Assembly (NCBI RefSeq): GCF_000014005.1
Contig: NC_008009.1
Span: 620,001-684,000, forward strand
DNA from: Candidatus Koribacter versatilis Ellin345
GTDB taxonomy: Bacteria; Acidobacteriota; Terriglobia; Terriglobales; Acidobacteriaceae
Length of the DNA stretch: 64,000 nt
Direction of reading: 5' to 3'
Part shown: positions 18,532 to 26,848 of the stretch, in pieces
Layout of the letters: every line of letters starts with the position of its first letter
How positions within the stretch are numbered: the first letter of the stretch is position 1
The notes under the pieces: model-generated
What the model was told of the DNA's origin: nothing
Database searches by the model: none
What the model saw: only the letters and a program-made list of their open reading frames with translations
Translations under genes and position numbers: made by a program

Positions 18532-19086
18532 TCAATTCGTCCCGCTCTCCAAGGTCTCGGCGATTTCCAATATCTTCATCACGCTGTTGAAGTTGCGGGC
18601 TGTGGCAGTCTTCTTCAAGGTTCGATCGAGAACCGAGCGTAGGTCTGAGCGCCCGATTCCATCGGGAAAGTAAATGTAGATTTCGCGCCCTTTGAAGTGG
18701 ACCTCTTCGATCTTCTCCGTGCCGTTCAGCTTTGTTCGGACTTCCTCCAAGGGCTCAGACAACAGGAAGTGCACCAGCATTCTGTCGGGCGGAACATCTT
18801 TTCGCTTTTTGAACGGATTGGCAGCGACAACCGCGCGCAATTCATCGGCTGTCCGCAACATGATCTCAGGTCGAAAGCCGAACTTCTTCTCGATCGCGTC
18901 GCCGATCTTTTTCGCGAGCGCGGCCTCATTCGTCTCAGGGCAGCGGAAGATGACGTTTCCGCTCTGGATGAACGTCTGTGCACCTTCAAACTTGAGCTTG
19001 GTGCACAGTGCGCGCAACTCTTCCATCTTGATCTTGTTATAGCCGGTGACGTTTACGCCGCGCAGCAGGCAAATGTAAACAGGCAT
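18532..19086 (-). CDS. DUF1697 family protein
   Basis: 184 aa from the ATG at 19086 (MPVYICLLRGVNVTGYNKIK), the standard N-terminus of DUF1697. Further family segments are FIQSGNVIFRCPE and the conserved YFPDGIGRSDL. The family is widespread and small, with no established biochemical role. It is 20 bp downstream of the recombinase-like small gene and 101 bp upstream of the VPS10-like gene, all on the same strand. Confidence 0.88.
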   Translation of the reverse strand: MPVYICLLRGVNVTGYNKIKMEELRALCTKLKFEGAQTFIQSGNVIFRCPETNEAALAKKIGDAIEKKFGFRPEIMLRTADELRAVVAANPFKKRKDVPPDRMLVHFLLSEPLEEVRTKLNGTEKIEEVHFKGREIYIYFPDGIGRSDLRSVLDRTLKKTATARNFNSVMKILEIAETLESGTN

Positions 19087-19106
19087 GGCACGGGAGTATA
19101 GCGCGC

Positions 19107-19538
19107 CTAGTCTCCAGCGTGATGGAGTTGCTGGCGACGCTTCTTCCACTCATCGGTGGCGAAGATGCGTGGCCCAAGCTCGATCAGGCGCGGCAGCATC
19201 TGGAAGACAGAAATCGGCGTCCAGGGATCGCCGTTTCGCGTGCGATAGCCGCGGCGGTTCAGCTCTTCGGCGATAGTCCAGTACGGCCCCTCTTGGACTG
19301 TCATGTCCATCATCAGGATGAGCGCTTGCCACTCGTTGGGATTCAATTCGAGCGAAGCAGTTTCCGGCTCTAGACGCATGCCAAAAGGTGGCTCCTCGCG
19401 CACCGGTGCTTCGGCGTCGACTTCGCGCTCCCATTCGACGGCGACCATTCGCCAGCCGCTGTCGGCGCGTTTTTGAATCTGGGTGGTATCCACCGGGCCC
19501 TGAATTGCCTGACGTTCGCGTTCCGTGCGCTTGGACAT
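19107..19538 (-). CDS. Small protein resembling a recombinase C-terminal domain
   Basis: 143 aa from ATG at 19538, preceded by GGGGGAG. The C-terminal half (about residues 85-135) reads TIAEELNRRGYRTRNGDPWT followed by SVFQMLPRL. This matches the helical 'Recombinase' domain that follows the catalytic part in large serine recombinases (typical pattern IA..LN..G..T..G..W....V..IL). There is no serine-recombinase catalytic domain and no neighbouring fragment of one, so this is a domesticated or free-standing DNA-binding module. The N-terminal half is acidic and unassigned. Start at MSKRTERE. Confidence 0.65.
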   Translation of the reverse strand: MSKRTERERQAIQGPVDTTQIQKRADSGWRMVAVEWEREVDAEAPVREEPPFGMRLEPETASLELNPNEWQALILMMDMTVQEGPYWTIAEELNRRGYRTRNGDPWTPISVFQMLPRLIELGPRIFATDEWKKRRQQLHHAGD

Positions 19539-19675
19539 AACTCCCCCGGCAGTGATGTGCAACAGGCAAGCCGCACGTAAGCTGCCAAGCGATCGCGTTT
19601 GTCGCTCAACAAGTTAGGGGTTCCGGGACGCCGCCGCCTGTCCGAGGCCGAAACGACGATGTGCGGAAATGGGCA

Positions 19676-20368
19676 TTAGTGGACGGAGTAGGGGCTCTCG
19701 CCTTCGTAGCTTTGGCCGTACTTATTCTTATGACCTTCGGCGAGGCTGGGCGATTCCGTCAGGGTGATCCGAGAAACCTCTGGTGCATCGGCTGAAATCG
19801 TCACACGGCGCGAAAGGGTCTTGAGATCCTCGGGGCGCGTCCGCTCGTACCACACACCGAGCTCGTACTCGCCCGCTGGTAAGTCGAGGCTGTATTCACC
19901 CTTCGCATTGCTGGTGTCGTAGTACGGGGTCTTGAGAGCGAGCACGATGGCGCTCATTTCAGGATGAATGTTGCAGAAGATGTACGAAGCCCCGGGCCGG
20001 TTGAAGTGCACCATCTTCGACGATCCGCTCTCGTACAGTCCAAGATCGAAGGGTGTGCCTTCATATACCGAGAAGACGTTGTGGAAGAACGGATCTTTGT
20101 TTGGGAATTCGACCGCCGCGCCCACCGGAACGATCAATAGATGCGGGCTGAAGCGCTTGTTCTGCTGCGTGAGCCGATATTGTTTCGGGGCGGGAGGAGG
20201 GGCCGGCGTTCCGCGCGGCACGAACCACACCACCACGTTGGAAGCGTCCTTGGCTGGTCCTTTCTTGCCGGTGATCTCGACGCGTCCGGTCACGTGCACC
20301 GTCTGTGCGAAGCCGCAGGTTGCGAAAATGCACACGACCAGCAGGCTCCGCCAGCTTCGAAACCCCAT
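19676..20368 (-). CDS. Secreted cupredoxin-like protein with carboxypeptidase-regulatory-like fold
   Basis: 230 aa with a signal peptide (LLVVCIFATCGFAQ). The N-terminal part has the HVTGRVEI beta strand typical of regulatory-like domains. The central part carries plausible type I copper ligands: His in PFFHNVFS, then Cys, His and Met in IFCNIHPEMSA. The C-terminal GEYSLDLPAGEYELGVWYER strand pair is again regulatory-like. Proteins of this kind are called methylamine-utilisation or plastocyanin-like. It could carry electrons or bind copper in the periplasm. It overlaps the upstream porin gene by one base, so the pair is an operon. Confidence 0.8.
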   Translation of the reverse strand: MGFRSWRSLLVVCIFATCGFAQTVHVTGRVEITGKKGPAKDASNVVVWFVPRGTPAPPPAPKQYRLTQQNKRFSPHLLIVPVGAAVEFPNKDPFFHNVFSVYEGTPFDLGLYESGSSKMVHFNRPGASYIFCNIHPEMSAIVLALKTPYYDTSNAKGEYSLDLPAGEYELGVWYERTRPEDLKTLSRRVTISADAPEVSRITLTESPSLAEGHKNKYGQSYEGESPYSVH

Positions 20369-21864
20369 TAGAAGATCACTCCTACACCTAGATTGACGTG
20401 CTCGGCCGTATCTCGTTGGCCGCTGAATTCGACGCTATTCAGGTGGCGGTACTCGAGCGAGAACATAAGGTTCGATCGAGGCCGCTGGATCACATTGAAC
20501 ATAGTAGTCCAGTTCCGCAAATACGGGCGGTACGAGTATGGTGCGTTGTCCAGCCGAAGGTCAGCCGCAAATGGACTGTCTTCGCCGAAGGCCGCGTTAA
20601 TTTCCCACTTGGGAGCAGGCTTGTACTTAAGCTGCGACCATCCCCCAATGCTGTTGACCGGATAGACGTGGGTCAGCGGATCGCTTAGGTAACCGTCCAT
20701 CACCGCCGTCGTCCCGATGCCGCCCCAAAGACCGCCCACCGCGCGCCCACGGTAGAAGGCGCCGCTATCTTCGAAATAACGCCCCAGTGCGACCTTCCAA
20801 TCGAGCGTTGCCGCCCAACCGTCAACCGTTCGGTTGAAGTCGAAGTCATGACGCGCATAATAGCCGCCAAACCCGATCGATGATTTTTCTGTACCGCTTC
20901 CGAAATCGAAACTCTGGCGCGCCGCAAACGCCGGAACGCGCGACCGTTCCCCAGATTCCGGATACCGGCCAAAGGAATCCCCGGGCAGTTCGCCACTAAG
21001 GGGATCAAGCATGCCAAATTGCAGCTTGGTTGATAGGCTCTCCGACGGTTTCCATCGGCGCTCGGCGACGATTTGTGGTGTCCAGGTCCAGAGATTTCCG
21101 GAATACCCAAAGCTAGGCGTTCCGATAGTTGCGAGAGAGGTCGGCGAATACGGTGAGATAAACGGTTTGTCTTGGCCGACGCTCAACGACCAGTTCTGCC
21201 AGTCGAGTTGGGCCTTCGCGACCTTCATGCGCACGATGCCCATCGCAACGCCATCAAGCGTATTCGGGAATCCACCCATGAAGTCGAATTGCATTGAGGC
21301 AGACGTGCGTGCACCCGCCAGGTCAGGACCGAAGAGGTCGAGGTTAATGAACGTCTGGCGCATGGTGGCTGAAATATTTCCGCCGGAGTGTCCAGGTGTG
21401 TGCCCTTCGGCGAGCATCGGAACATCCTGATCGTCCACTTCGCCGCGAGTTCCCGAGGCATTGAACAGCACCATCCCAGAAAGACGTACGCGATATTTCG
21501 ATCCGCTCTCAACCTTCGTCTGGTATTGCTGGTCAACTCTCGTCGACAGCAGCGCCTGCTGCTCTTGCAGAGTGGTCACACGGTCCGCGAGTTCGGTTGA
21601 GGTCGGAGTGGTCTCGGGCGAGGCCGAGGGAGTATTGCTCGGCGGCGCGTTCGTCGCGCGCAGAGAGGCTACCTCTGTTTGCAGAGCCTGGATCTGCCGC
21701 TGCGACTCCTTAAGCTCGCTACGCGTCTCCTGAAGCGAGGAGACCACATCTCGCAACTGTTGTTTCAACTCCTGGAGGTCGGGGTCCGTTGTGGCGTTTT
21801 GTTGCGCCAGCGACGTGCTGACACAAAAGAGTAGTGCAGAGATGGTAACCGCCATTCGACGCAT
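20368..21864 (-). CDS. DcaP-like outer-membrane porin with N-terminal coiled coil
   Basis: 498 aa. After the signal peptide (ISALLFCVSTSLAQQ) comes a heptad coiled coil (about residues 27-75: LQELKQQLRDVVSSLQETRS and on) and a Ser/Thr/Pro linker. A long beta-barrel-like region follows with alternating strands, ending LGVGVIF with a terminal Phe. This organisation is that of trimeric DcaP/phosphate-selective-porin-like channels. The substrate is unknown. It is the first gene of a two-gene operon with the cupredoxin-like protein and is divergent from the hybrid histidine kinase 136 bp away, which may control it. Confidence 0.82.
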   Translation of the reverse strand: MRRMAVTISALLFCVSTSLAQQNATTDPDLQELKQQLRDVVSSLQETRSELKESQRQIQALQTEVASLRATNAPPSNTPSASPETTPTSTELADRVTTLQEQQALLSTRVDQQYQTKVESGSKYRVRLSGMVLFNASGTRGEVDDQDVPMLAEGHTPGHSGGNISATMRQTFINLDLFGPDLAGARTSASMQFDFMGGFPNTLDGVAMGIVRMKVAKAQLDWQNWSLSVGQDKPFISPYSPTSLATIGTPSFGYSGNLWTWTPQIVAERRWKPSESLSTKLQFGMLDPLSGELPGDSFGRYPESGERSRVPAFAARQSFDFGSGTEKSSIGFGGYYARHDFDFNRTVDGWAATLDWKVALGRYFEDSGAFYRGRAVGGLWGGIGTTAVMDGYLSDPLTHVYPVNSIGGWSQLKYKPAPKWEINAAFGEDSPFAADLRLDNAPYSYRPYLRNWTTMFNVIQRPRSNLMFSLEYRHLNSVEFSGQRDTAEHVNLGVGVIF

Positions 21865-22000
21865 ATTTCTCTCCGGAGTGCTGGGAGTCCCGCCTTTTTA
21901 GCATTATGCGCGGACGCATTCAACCAGCAATGGGTGGTTACTTCCTGTATCTTGTGCCGCCACGGGAGGTCAGCTACTCTGCCATGCAGTCGGAGTACGA

Positions 22001-24256
22001 ATGCCTTCCAGCTCTCCTGTTGAGGAATCACAGGCACAATCAGCGTCTCGCGAGGAGATACGCAAGTTCTCTGGCGCATCGTTGCGCGCCAAATTCATGC
22101 TCGCCATGGTGCTCGTCACCAGCGGTCTCACCATTGGTGCGTTGGTAATCGTCCGCGCCCGAGTGACGCAACATATCCAGGAACAAGTCCAGCGCGACCT
22201 GAAGAACTCCTCCGAGTACCTTCGAAGTTACGAGGGACGCCGTGCCGAGCTCGTTGACCGCATGGCCAAGCTCGTCGCCGATACACCCTTGCTCAAGGCG
22301 CTCCTTACCACTCGCGACGCCGCAACGATCCAAGACGGCACGAAGAGTATTGCCGCCGTTTCTGGTGCACAGCTTTTTGTTGCGACTGATCCGGGGGGAA
22401 AAATTCTCGCCTCCCACGGAACCCAGGCATCAGACCGCGCGCAGATCGAGAAATCGATCCAGGCAAGCATGCAAGCCGGTCGGCAACGCGATTGGTGGTT
22501 GGTCAACGGACATCTTTACGATGTTGTTCTGACTCCTGTCTCCGCCGGAGCAGGCGCTGAGACGCTCGACGTCGGCATGCTCGCCTGTGGATTTGAAATC
22601 GATCCGAACCTCGTTCGGGAAATCGCTAGCCTTACCGATGCCGACGTGGTCGTCCGCTACAAGGATTCAATTATCCTGAGCACTCTGCCCACGGGTGCGG
22701 ATACCAGCGAAGTTCGAAAGGTTCAGGCGGCTGGAGTTCACGACATCCGAGTCGGCGATGAGCGATTCTTGCTGACGGAAGTCATCCTCGGTCAGGAAGC
22801 GTCGAGTCCGATTCTCGTGCTGCTCAAGTCTTATGACCGCGCGACGGCATTCCTCACCGTGCTGAATTGGATCGTCATCTCCATCGGTCTGATCGCGGTG
22901 CTCGCTGGTTTGGGACTGGCCTATGTCATTTCCAACCGATTCACCATGCCGCTCCGCGAGCTTCTTACCGGCGTTCAGGCGCTGCAAGACGGAATGTACG
23001 ACTACCCGCTGGAAGCGCGGGGAAATGACGAAGCCGCGCAACTCACGGATGCCTTCGCGCGTATGCGGACAGCGCTCCAGACATCCCAGGAGCAACTCCT
23101 GCGTTCCGCTCGTATGGAAGCCCTTGGGCGTCTCGCCGGCGGCGTCGCGCACGACTTCAATAACCTCATCACCATCATTAGCGGTTATGGCGAACTCGCG
23201 CTCGACAAGTCGAGCGGCGATCCGCAATTGACTTCTTTCATTCAGGAAATCCGCAAGGCGGGCGAACGGGCTACGGGATTGACCCGTCAACTTCTCGCCT
23301 TCAGCCGCAAACAGGTGTTGCAGGCCCAGCCCCTGGACCTCAATGCCATTCTCAGCAATATCAATAAAATGCTGCGCGTGCTCGTCGGTGAAGATGTGCA
23401 ATTGGTGATCGTGCAGGGCGCTGGAATGCCAACCGTGATGGCCGATCCCGGGCAGATCGAGCAGGTCATTATGAACCTGACGGCAAATGCTCGCGATGCC
23501 ATGCCCGGCGGCGGAACACTGGGGATGACCACAAGCGTCCAGTCTGGCGACGCCCTTACCGTTCCCTCTGGCGAAAAAGCAGCTGAGCGTTACGTTGTCC
23601 TTGCCATTAGCGATACGGGCACGGGCATGACTCAGGACACGATCAAGCACATCTTCGAACCATTCTTTACGACCAAGGCTCCGGGTAAGGGAACTGGCCT
23701 CGGACTGGCCACGGTATACGGCATCGTGCAGCAGAGTGGCGGATTTTTGGAAGTGCAGAGCGAACTCGGCAAAGGCACAACTTTCCGCGTCTGTCTGCCA
23801 GCAGTCGAAACCAAACCCAAGACCGTTGCCGACGTCGTCGTGGCCGCTCCGAAACAACGCGCGTCGGGCGTGATCCTGGTTGTCGAAGATGAGGAACCGG
23901 TTCGCCGGTTGGCGATTGCCGGTTTACAAGAGCGCGGCTATACCGTTCTTGCAGCCGCGAATGGCCGCGAAGCGCTCGCCGTAATCGCAGCGCAAAATCG
24001 GCCCGTAGACCTGATCGTCACCGATGTCATTATGCCGGAAATGGGCGGTCGTGAATTGTTCGACGTGCTCAAGCGCGACTATCCCGGCGTTAAAGTTCTC
24101 TTCATGTCGGGATACACGGATCGCTCGCTCGCGGAGCTAGGCGCGGAGTTGGAAGCCTCTTTGATGCCAAAGCCATTTACGCCGACAGCGCTCGCGCAAA
24201 AAGTTGGTGACATCCTCGAGCCGAACAAGGCTCGAACCGAAGTCAAGATCTCTTAA
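22001..24256 (+). CDS. Hybrid sensor histidine kinase with receiver domain
   Basis: 751 aa, ATG at 22001 with GGAG 6 bases before it. The first membrane helix (about 33-52) and the second (about 285-308) bracket a periplasmic sensor of the double-Cache type. HAMP follows (about 308-360), then HisKA with H384 in VAHDFNNLITIISGYGEL, HATPase (NLTANARDAMPGGG, DTGTGM, GTGLGLATVYG) and a C-terminal REC domain with phosphoacceptor D675 in VTDVIMPE. VAHDFNNL places it in the HisKA group common in hybrid kinases that end in a receiver and lack a DNA-binding output. It is divergent from the porin/cupredoxin operon and convergent with a PilZ gene, 3 bp away. Confidence 0.92.
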   Translation: MPSSSPVEESQAQSASREEIRKFSGASLRAKFMLAMVLVTSGLTIGALVIVRARVTQHIQEQVQRDLKNSSEYLRSYEGRRAELVDRMAKLVADTPLLKALLTTRDAATIQDGTKSIAAVSGAQLFVATDPGGKILASHGTQASDRAQIEKSIQASMQAGRQRDWWLVNGHLYDVVLTPVSAGAGAETLDVGMLACGFEIDPNLVREIASLTDADVVVRYKDSIILSTLPTGADTSEVRKVQAAGVHDIRVGDERFLLTEVILGQEASSPILVLLKSYDRATAFLTVLNWIVISIGLIAVLAGLGLAYVISNRFTMPLRELLTGVQALQDGMYDYPLEARGNDEAAQLTDAFARMRTALQTSQEQLLRSARMEALGRLAGGVAHDFNNLITIISGYGELALDKSSGDPQLTSFIQEIRKAGERATGLTRQLLAFSRKQVLQAQPLDLNAILSNINKMLRVLVGEDVQLVIVQGAGMPTVMADPGQIEQVIMNLTANARDAMPGGGTLGMTTSVQSGDALTVPSGEKAAERYVVLAISDTGTGMTQDTIKHIFEPFFTTKAPGKGTGLGLATVYGIVQQSGGFLEVQSELGKGTTFRVCLPAVETKPKTVADVVVAAPKQRASGVILVVEDEEPVRRLAIAGLQERGYTVLAAANGREALAVIAAQNRPVDLIVTDVIMPEMGGRELFDVLKRDYPGVKVLFMSGYTDRSLAELGAELEASLMPKPFTPTALAQKVGDILEPNKARTEVKIS

Positions 24257-24259
24257 TTG

Positions 24260-24604
24260 CTATACGCGAAGCCCGACGCATGCCGCTTCCGTCCCCGTGT
24301 GATCGAGTGTGCCAATCACGTGCTCGAGTTCATGCCGGTCATCCGATTCCATCTCGCGATATACGACAGCCATGCCAACTCCGGGATGCGAAGTGGCAAC
24401 AATGCCGGTGCCATAGATCGGGTGATCATCAATTTCGAGCTTAAAGCGAACGTCGGTGTTGATCGGCCATGGGGCAAACGTCGAGACGTAAAAGCCCCCG
24501 AGCGATATATCGCCGAGGTGACCCCAACAGCGTCCGTTCGTGTGGTCAATCAGGTCGGCGCTGCCGTCTACGGGATAGCGTGCGTACTTCCTTGTTGATT
24601 CCAT
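24260..24604 (-). CDS. PilZ domain protein, copy 1
   Basis: 114 aa, essentially one PilZ domain. The c-di-GMP-binding elements are both present: RKYAR (RxxxR) at residues 5-9 and DISLGG (DxSxxG) at about 33-38. Binding of c-di-GMP is therefore likely. It is a paralog of the next gene upstream (24704-25069), sharing WGHLGDIS and the HPGVG segment. The effector partner is unknown. Confidence 0.88.
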   Translation of the reverse strand: MESTRKYARYPVDGSADLIDHTNGRCWGHLGDISLGGFYVSTFAPWPINTDVRFKLEIDDHPIYGTGIVATSHPGVGMAVVYREMESDDRHELEHVIGTLDHTGTEAACVGLRV

Positions 24605-24703
24605 CTAAATCAGGCCTTTCTCCGCAGCTGGGATTCTGCTGGTAAGGGCTTCGGGGCCTTATGCGAAGGAAGTCTACATCGCATTCTGCCGTGCCGGGAG
24701 TAC

Positions 24704-25069
24704 CTACTCCGTCGAGATCGGAAACGGCAGTGTATGTACCTTCGTGTCGCCGCTGGCCCGTCGTTCCAGGTTCTTCAACAGCGCTTCGAACTCATCGTGA
24801 TACTCCGGATAGATCTCGGTGAAATTGATCCCCAGGCCTACTCCGGGATGGCAGGTAGCCACGATCCCGCGCCCGAAGATGTTGGCTGAACCGGAGTCGA
24901 TCTGGATCTCGACCTCGGTGCCGACGTCCCACGGTTCTGCGCCATGTAAATAACATCCGGTGCGCGATATGTCGCCAAGATGTCCCCACAGCCGCTTAGT
25001 CGTCTCCGGGACGTGGATCTCAACGCCACCATGGCAGGTGTAACGCGGATGCTGACGAGTATTGTCCAT
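24704..25069 (-). CDS. PilZ domain protein, copy 2
   Basis: 121 aa from MDNTRQHPRY, chosen because it aligns with the start of copy 1 (MESTRKYARY); an extra upstream ATG at 25117 is open but adds unrelated residues. RQHPR and DISRTG are the c-di-GMP contacts. The CHPGVGLGINF segment matches copy 1. The two copies are separated by 99 bp and probably arose by tandem duplication. They share the genome with an HD-GYP phosphodiesterase at 0.8-1.8 kb. Confidence 0.86.
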   Translation of the reverse strand: MDNTRQHPRYTCHGGVEIHVPETTKRLWGHLGDISRTGCYLHGAEPWDVGTEVEIQIDSGSANIFGRGIVATCHPGVGLGINFTEIYPEYHDEFEALLKNLERRASGDTKVHTLPFPISTE

Positions 25070-25246
25070 GTACTGCCCGTGTCCTTTCTGCCGTTCCAAG
25101 TCCAGCGAGCGCACCACCGCCCAACTGCAGCCGGGACTTTATCGCGAATCGACCCCGCCGAGACAGCTTTCACGAGTATCGATAGTAATCAAAAGTCACC
25201 TGATTTTCCCAGCGCGGGAAATTTCGTACACTAGACCGCACTTCTC

Positions 25247-25702
25247 ATGAGCAGTCAAGTGCAACCCGCGCCGGACGCCAATCCGAAGTCCCAAGACCCA
25301 CCAACGGGCCGTTTGGGTGTTACCCTCCTTGGCTTTGGCTCATTCGCTTTGGCGGCTGCAGAAAGCCTTTGTGTTGCGGCGGTTGGATTAAGTGGCATCC
25401 GGGTTGCTATCGGGATGAGTTCGCTGATTTCGGCGACCGCCGCTGGACCCGCGCACGGATTTCATCGCAATTTCCTCCGGATATTGTTTCTGGTCGCGGG
25501 AGGGATCGGCTCGACGCTTGTTTTGTTATTGGTTTGGAACGAAGGACGCATGCGCAAGAATCCCGCCGCGGCCTGGCGTTTGCAGCCGCTCACAGCTCAA
25601 CAAAAGCGCAGCCGGCGAATTCAGGTCGTCTTGTCGGTCGTGTCGCTATTACTGATCGCCGCGGAAGTTCTGACCCATCCGTGGTTCCACCACGAACTCT
25701 AA
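25247..25702 (+). CDS. Hypothetical membrane protein, 151 aa
   Basis: A polar N-terminus of about 22 residues is followed by three hydrophobic spans (about 25-55, 77-96 and 128-143), separated by a basic loop (QQKRSRRIQ). I do not recognise a family. Its TAA overlaps the convergent anti-sigma gene by 4 bp. ATG at 25247. Confidence 0.65.
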   Translation: MSSQVQPAPDANPKSQDPPTGRLGVTLLGFGSFALAAAESLCVAAVGLSGIRVAIGMSSLISATAAGPAHGFHRNFLRILFLVAGGIGSTLVLLLVWNEGRMRKNPAAAWRLQPLTAQQKRSRRIQVVLSVVSLLLIAAEVLTHPWFHHEL

Positions 25703-25956
25703 GCCTCAGCTCCGGGTGGTGCGGCCTCAATCAACTCCGACAACCGATTGTGCAGACGGTCGCTGTAGCCGACGGGCAACTCGAACGTCCGCTCGTCGGC
25801 GACGAGCACCAGTATGTTCCGCGTGGAGTCGAGCACTGCGGCGCAGTGTCGGCAGTGGGCGAGGTGGTTTTCGATATCGGCACGCACTTTCGCATCGATT
25901 GTGCCCTCGATGTAATTCGAGATCTCGCGCCAAACGTGCTTGCAACTTAGAACCAT
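25699..25956 (-). CDS. Zinc-finger anti-sigma factor, soluble
   Basis: 85 aa from ATG at 25956 (MVLSCKHVW). The ZAS motif HxxxCxxC is seen in HLAHCRHC at about residues 31-38. There is no transmembrane helix, so the protein is a cytoplasmic anti-sigma in which zinc or thiol chemistry could control release of sigma. The gene overlaps the 3' end of the ECF sigma gene (25947-26615) by 10 bp, which fixes it as that factor's partner. The long upstream frame to 26238 is antisense-like and was discarded. Confidence 0.82.
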   Translation of the reverse strand: MVLSCKHVWREISNYIEGTIDAKVRADIENHLAHCRHCAAVLDSTRNILVLVADERTFELPVGYSDRLHNRLSELIEAAPPGAEA

Positions 25957-26615
25957 GACGCGCCCGCCCCCTTTCTCAGAAACCCGAACAGTCCACCACG
26001 GCCCGTCTGCAGCATGGGTGCAAGGAACTTTTGCATCATCAACCTTGCCCGCAACAGGCGTACTTTCACGAGCCCTTCCGCGATTCCCAACGCTTTTGCC
26101 GACTCTGCAATGCTCAGTTCCTGCACGTCGCGTAGCACGAACACCTCGCGATAGATGTTCGGCAATTCGCGGATTGCCCGCCGGATCATCTCGCGAATTT
26201 CTTTGCGCTCCAGCGTCTCGGTTGCTACCTCCCGCCAATCGGCGATGACTGCCGGCGTAAAGTCTTCGTCGGGATCCGGAGATTCATCGATCGATGTAAA
26301 TGGGATTACTCTTTCGTGCCGCAGGCGTCCACGAGCTTCGTTCAGCACAATGCTCGCGAGCCAAGTGCTGAATTTCGACTCGCTGCGAAACGAATGCAAT
26401 GCCCTGTACGCCTTCATCAACGATTCCTGGACAACATCCTCAGCCTCTTCTGCGTTGCGTAACAGCGAAAACGCCGAGAAATACAGGCTCTTTTCGTAGG
26501 GCCGGATCAACTCATGAAAGAGTTCACGCTCGCCCGCCAGGACCCGGCCGATCATCGCCGACTCGCGACACGCGATCTCGTCTGCTGCCTCCCCGGACTT
26601 CAATGGCTGGGACAA
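25947..26615 (-). CDS. ECF RNA polymerase sigma factor
   Basis: 222 aa from a TTG at 26615 with GGAG 8 bases upstream. Sigma region 2 is seen in ALLRNAEEAEDVVQESLMKA (about residues 55-75) and FSTWLASIVLNEARGRLRHE. Region 4 lies at about 150-195 (LPNIYREVFVLRDVQELSI, then the EGLVKVRLLRAR recognition helix). It is transcribed divergently from the Cys-rich precursor and the DUF692 operon. Matching ECF-type promoter elements lie in front of both transcription units (26663-26688 and 26734-26758), so it most likely activates itself and the operon. Confidence 0.93.
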   Translation of the reverse strand: MSQPLKSGEAADEIACRESAMIGRVLAGERELFHELIRPYEKSLYFSAFSLLRNAEEAEDVVQESLMKAYRALHSFRSESKFSTWLASIVLNEARGRLRHERVIPFTSIDESPDPDEDFTPAVIADWREVATETLERKEIREMIRRAIRELPNIYREVFVLRDVQELSIAESAKALGIAEGLVKVRLLRARLMMQKFLAPMLQTGRGGLFGFLRKGAGASWF

Positions 26616-26662
26616 ACTGCAAGTCTCCGTAAATCCAAGTTCCTGCTGGGCCCGTACTACAG

Positions 26663-26688
26663 GACGCGTAACCGTACGAAGAAGTTAC
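26663..26688 (-). promoter_or_regulatory. Predicted ECF promoter of the sigma/anti-sigma genes
   Basis: On the minus strand this reads GTAACT (26688-26683), a 16-base spacer, then CGTC (26666-26663), the usual layout of ECF promoters (GTAAC-N16-CGTC type). The sigma start codon is about 48 bases downstream. The same -35 block, extended to AATTCC(A/G)TGTAACTTC, occurs in mirror image in front of the divergent operon. Confidence 0.65.
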
Positions 26689-26741
26689 ATGGAATTAGGA
26701 AAAGAATTTTGAACACAATTTTCAAAATTCCGTGTAACTTC
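26681..26741. repeat. Inverted repeat formed by two divergent -35 regions
   Basis: The 16-base arms GAAGTTACATGGAATT (26681-26696) and AATTCCGTGTAACTTC (26726-26741) are complementary at 15 of 16 positions. A second, overlapping 10-bp inverted repeat GAATTTTGAA/TTCAAAATTC (26704-26713/26721-26730) shares bases 26726-26730 with the outer one. Because the arms contain the two -35 elements, the symmetry probably reflects recognition by the same sigma factor on both strands rather than an RNA structure. Confidence 0.75.
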
Positions 26742-26758
26742 CTTGGGGCACGGGCGTC
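26734..26758 (+). promoter_or_regulatory. Predicted ECF promoter of the Cys-rich precursor operon
   Basis: GTAACT (26734-26739), 15-base spacer, CGTC (26755-26758). It has the same -35 block as the divergent sigma promoter. Transcription would start near 26765, giving a leader of about 84 bases before the precursor gene. Confidence 0.65.
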
Positions 26759-26848
26759 ACACCCGGCAGCGAGCCACCTGGTTCGAGCTCGGATGTGAGA
26801 GTAATCAATCCCCTTAGGGAAACCTACACAACTTTCGAAAGGAAAAGT

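Noticed and set aside
22667-23857. 396-aa minus-strand open frame inside the hybrid kinase
   Set aside because: Opposite strand of a well-supported kinase with all motifs present.
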